The notes beneath the pieces are model-generated. The model was given only the letters and a program-made list of their open reading frames with translations. It did not search any database and was not told the DNA's origin. A program made the translations under genes and the position numbers. From Desulfobacteraceae bacterium (GTDB lineage Bacteria; Desulfobacterota; Desulfobacteria; Desulfobacterales; Desulfobacteraceae): DNA of 8,854 nucleotides. Below are positions 7,085 to 8,854 of the stretch, in pieces; within the stretch, counting starts at the first letter, position 1, and the number at the start of each line of letters is the position of its first letter. Location of the stretch: positions 1 through 8,854 of the forward strand of contig JAFLJU010000260.1 of NCBI GenBank assembly GCA_022712835.1, read 5' to 3'.

Positions 7085-7662
7085 TGGAATCTCTATCGAG
7101 CTGGATTGGCAGAGTTTTATATTTTATCATCGGCTGGACCTATGATCCCCTTCCGGACTACTGGGACAAAAAAAGTGTGGTGATTGGCTTTCCCCATACC
7201 AAAAACATGGACACCTTCCGTGCCCTCACCTATATAAAGATAGCAAAGGTCAATGCCCGCCTCCTGGTTAAAGCATCCTGGTTCTTCTTTCCCATGTCCC
7301 TTCTGCTCAAAAGTCTTGGGGGGCTTCCGGTAAAAAGAGACAAAACCTGCGGTTTTGTAGAAAGTGTGGTCAATGAATTCAATTGCCGGGAGGAACTGGT
7401 GGTGGCATTGGTCCCGGAAGGCACCCGAAAGCAGGTTGCCACCATCAAAACCGGATTCTGGCACATTGCAAAGGGGGCCGATGTGCCTATTATTTGCTGG
7501 TATCTGGACAACCGGGCAAAGCGGACCCGGTGGATAGGAAAAATCCATCCGGGCGAATCCCTGGACGCGGACCTTCTCAAAATAAAAGAAATTTACGAAC
7601 AGGCGGGTTTTTCCATCCCCCTTATACAATTGGAAAACGGACAATCTAAAAAAACCAAATAA
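7084..7662 (+). CDS. Small PlsC-like acyltransferase (1-acylglycerol-3-phosphate acyltransferase superfamily)
   Basis: This 192-residue protein of the LPLAT superfamily probably transfers an acyl group to a glycerolipid or related acceptor at the inner membrane. Numbered from 7084, it shows the catalytic HX4D box as HTKNMD (38-43), a GGLPVKRD substrate-binding block (79-86) and PEGTRK (111-116), in the right order and spacing. The N terminus (VLYFIIGW) and LVKASWFFFPMSLLLKSL (61-78) are hydrophobic and could anchor it at the membrane. It is shorter than PlsC (about 240) and matches the compact bacterial subgroup whose acceptor is not well defined. Start choice: the ATG at 7084 shares its A with the upstream TGA, suggesting translational coupling. 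An in-frame ATG at 7066, with GAAGG close upstream, would add six residues (MRTSPL) and is a real alternative. The upstream partner is the NifX-like gene. Confidence 0.9.
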   Translation: MESLSSWIGRVLYFIIGWTYDPLPDYWDKKSVVIGFPHTKNMDTFRALTYIKIAKVNARLLVKASWFFFPMSLLLKSLGGLPVKRDKTCGFVESVVNEFNCREELVVALVPEGTRKQVATIKTGFWHIAKGADVPIICWYLDNRAKRTRWIGKIHPGESLDADLLKIKEIYEQAGFSIPLIQLENGQSKKTK

Positions 7663-7820
7663 CCAAAATTAAATTTATCACTAGCGGATACGGTGATTTT
7701 ATGAACAAAAATTATGTAATTCTCTAAAATTCCTAATTTTTTATGGGCATATTCGGATTTTTTCTAAATATTTATCCCCCACTCCCAACCACGTAACCCA
7801 CTGAAAAACAATAAAAATCG

Positions 7821-7849
7821 TTGACATGGCTTCCAGCAATCTCTAAACT
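7821..7849 (+). promoter_or_regulatory. Sigma-70-type promoter for the amidotransferase gene
   Basis: TTGACA at 7821-7826 is a perfect -35 match, followed by an optimal 17-base spacer and TAAACT at 7844-7849 (4 of 6 to TATAAT). This is the best promoter in the window. Transcription would begin near 7856, leaving a leader of about 195 nt before the ATG at 8050. It implies that the amidotransferase is transcribed separately from the acyltransferase upstream. Confidence 0.6.
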
Positions 7850-7855
7850 AAAGAC

Positions 7856-8049
7856 TTTGGAAAATTGAAACACTTCTTTTTTCTGAAAAAAAAGTGGGGG
7901 TCCTGCAAAAAAACGTGGGGGAAAGGCAAATGCCTTTCATGGAATAACAACCGGCAAAAGAGCTTTTTTTGGCCGGTTGAATCGTCTGCATTGCAAGAGA
8001 TAAAAATGGCAGATGGATAATGGATTAAAAGACAAGGAGTCTATATAAT
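7856..8049 (+). ncRNA. Putative structured 5' leader of the amidotransferase mRNA
   Basis: Four consecutive stem-loops can be drawn in this predicted leader. H1 at 7871-7895 pairs CACTT-C-TTTTTT with the A tract and AAGTG, with one defect. H2 at 7921-7938 is a 7-bp stem GAAAGGC/GCCTTTC with an AAAT loop. H3 at 7948-7979 is the strongest: CAACCGGCAAAA pairs with TTTT-G-GCCGGTTG, 12 bp with one bulged G and a 7-base loop. H4 at 7983-8015 pairs CGTCTGC with GCAGATG, then 3 more bp after a bulge. None is followed by a T tract, and the ribosome site (8034-8039) is outside all of them. I do not recognise a known riboswitch class. A cis-regulatory leader responding to nitrogen status is one inference; chance folding is the alternative. 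Confidence 0.35.
7886..7921 (+). repeat. Two direct copies of A7-N-GTGGGGG, 21 bp apart
   Basis: An A tract followed by GTGGGGG occurs at 7886-7900 and again at 7907-7921. The two GTGGGGG boxes begin at 7894 and 7915, exactly 21 bp apart, about two helical turns, so a DNA-binding dimer could meet both on the same face. The boxes are also complementary to CCCCCAC at 7776-7782. They lie just downstream of the predicted transcript start. Confidence 0.6.
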
Positions 8050-8854
8050 ATGTGTCGTCTGTTCGCACTTACCAGCAAGGACCCGGTATCTCCGATGCTG
8101 GCCATCAAAGCCCTTGACGTGATGAAAGAAGGGCATGACGGATCCGGCATGGGCATACTGCTCCAGGATCTTGGGGGACCCTTTGAAGAGATGAAGGATG
8201 CGCCTATTTTGTCGGGCATTTTCAGTGAAGAAGGAATCCGACGCCTGGATCTTTTCATGATGGACAAGGGATTTATGACCAAGTATAAAATTTCTTTGAA
8301 AATCCCAAAAAAACCGGTGGAAGGCATTCCCAGAAGGGACGTCTATCTGATCCGGGCCTATGAACTACCCGAGGATTGGGAAAATCTTGAATCCGACGAG
8401 ATTGCCAACCGGCTCACGGACATACGACTAAAGATCCGGGACATGGGAGAAGAAAAACGAGACATGATCGTCTTTTCTTTCTGGCCCGACACCATCATAA
8501 TCAAAGAGATCGGAGACCCCTTGAAGTTGGGGGAATACCTGGGACTTGACAGAAAAGAGCTCCATGCAAGGGTCATCATGGCCCAGGGCCGTCAGAACAC
8601 CAACTATGCCATCAATCTCTATGCCTGCCATCCCTTTTTCATCGAAGGGTATTGCACCATGACCAATGGAGAAAACACGGCATTTATTCCCATCAGAGAT
8701 TTTCTCTCCTCCAGGGATATTCCAGCCTATAGCGGATACCATTCCGACTCCGAAGTGTTTGCACATATCCTTCATTATTCCATTGTGGAATTAGGCTTAG
8801 GCATAGACGCCTACAAGCATGTGATCACCCCCTTGCAGGAAGAAGATCTCCAAA
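8050..8854 (+). CDS. Class II glutamine amidotransferase, GltB1-type glutamate synthase subunit (3' end beyond window)
   Basis: The frame opens with ATG at 8050 and stays open for 268 codons to the window edge. The product begins MCRLFALTSK, so Cys2 becomes the N-terminal nucleophile after Met removal, as in all Ntn amidotransferases. Further motifs: KEGHDGSGMG (26-35); QGRQNTN, whose R181 is the probable substrate-binding Arg; TNGEN with the oxyanion N206-G207; and HSDSE with D233. Together these argue for active glutamine hydrolysis. About 147 residues separate the DGSG and QGR motifs, far more than in PurF or GlmS (about 45), so the domain carries an insertion. Overall style matches the stand-alone GltB1-like amidotransferases of archaea and sulfate reducers, which give ammonia to separately encoded synthase subunits. 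AAGGAG at 8034-8039, 10 bases upstream, supports the start. Partner genes would be expected just beyond the right edge. Confidence 0.92.
   Translation, partial: MCRLFALTSKDPVSPMLAIKALDVMKEGHDGSGMGILLQDLGGPFEEMKDAPILSGIFSEEGIRRLDLFMMDKGFMTKYKISLKIPKKPVEGIPRRDVYLIRAYELPEDWENLESDEIANRLTDIRLKIRDMGEEKRDMIVFSFWPDTIIIKEIGDPLKLGEYLGLDRKELHARVIMAQGRQNTNYAINLYACHPFFIEGYCTMTNGENTAFIPIRDFLSSRDIPAYSGYHSDSEVFAHILHYSIVELGLGIDAYKHVITPLQEEDLQ

Larger units (their letters stand above)
7663..8049. other. 387-bp non-coding stretch ahead of the amidotransferase
   Basis: No convincing gene is visible on either strand. The left half is AT-rich and has only a weak dyad after the acyltransferase stop (TATCAC...GTGATTTT, about 7677-7700), which could be a poor terminator. 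A C-rich patch CCCCCAC lies at 7776-7782. The right half, from 7821, holds a good promoter and a series of hairpins described separately. Confidence 0.6.

Noticed and set aside
7856..8049. Known riboswitch (glutamine, guanidine, SAM, cobalamin, c-di-GMP) in the amidotransferase leader
   Set aside because: None of the conserved cores I know for these classes could be found, so only an unclassified structured leader is claimed.
8025..8775. Minus-strand frames opposite the amidotransferase
   Set aside because: The plus-strand frame has Cys2, Arg181, Asn-Gly and Asp233 in order and a ribosome site; the antisense frames have no family features.
1..8854. CRISPR array, tRNA, rRNA, phage or transposon genes
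   Set aside because: No regularly spaced repeats, cloverleaf-like sequences, rRNA-like stretches, or integrase or transposase motifs were seen.

Overview
The window looks like chromosome from a free-living, motile, anaerobic deltaproteobacterium, most likely a Desulfobacterales-type sulfate reducer. The reasons are moderate GC, AGGAGG-type ribosome sites, several chemoreceptors, a FadD15-type acyl-CoA ligase, a small NifX/COG1433 protein with a Cys/His tail, and an archaeal-type split glutamate synthase amidotransferase. This is an inference from protein style; there is no rRNA or other marker to fix the taxon. I see no tRNA, rRNA, CRISPR array, transposase, integrase or phage gene.

Layout. 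Positions 1-260 (minus) hold the start of an unrecognised protein that runs off the left edge. A 194-bp AT-rich divergent spacer follows. Two co-directional plus-strand genes come next: a chemoreceptor with a helical periplasmic sensor (455-2191) and, 49 bp later, a long-chain acyl-CoA ligase (2241-4034). An 18-bp perfect hairpin (4063-4104) separates the ligase from a convergent second chemoreceptor with a double Cache sensor (minus, 6301-4127). A 393-bp AT-rich spacer (6302-6694) holds candidate promoters and an inverted repeat. Then comes a translationally overlapping pair: a COG1433 NifX-like protein (6695-7084) and a small PlsC-like acyltransferase (7084-7662). A 387-bp non-coding stretch (7663-8049) carries a good sigma-70-type promoter and an apparently structured leader of about 195 nt. 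The leader precedes a class II glutamine amidotransferase of the GltB1 type (8050 onward), which runs off the right edge.

How the genes may work together. The two receptors would feed a CheA/CheW array encoded elsewhere. One is placed so that it could be co-transcribed with the fatty-acid-activating ligase, so a link between sensing and use of an acyl substrate is possible but unproven. The acyltransferase is also a lipid enzyme, but it is coupled to the NifX-like gene rather than to the ligase. The amidotransferase should supply ammonia from glutamine to the rest of a glutamate synthase encoded beyond the window. I do not see a clear new defence or mobile system. The most interesting non-routine signals are the structured leader with its 21-bp-spaced A7-N-GTGGGGG repeat, the roughly 100-residue insertion in the amidotransferase, and the unusual NifX-like/acyltransferase coupling.
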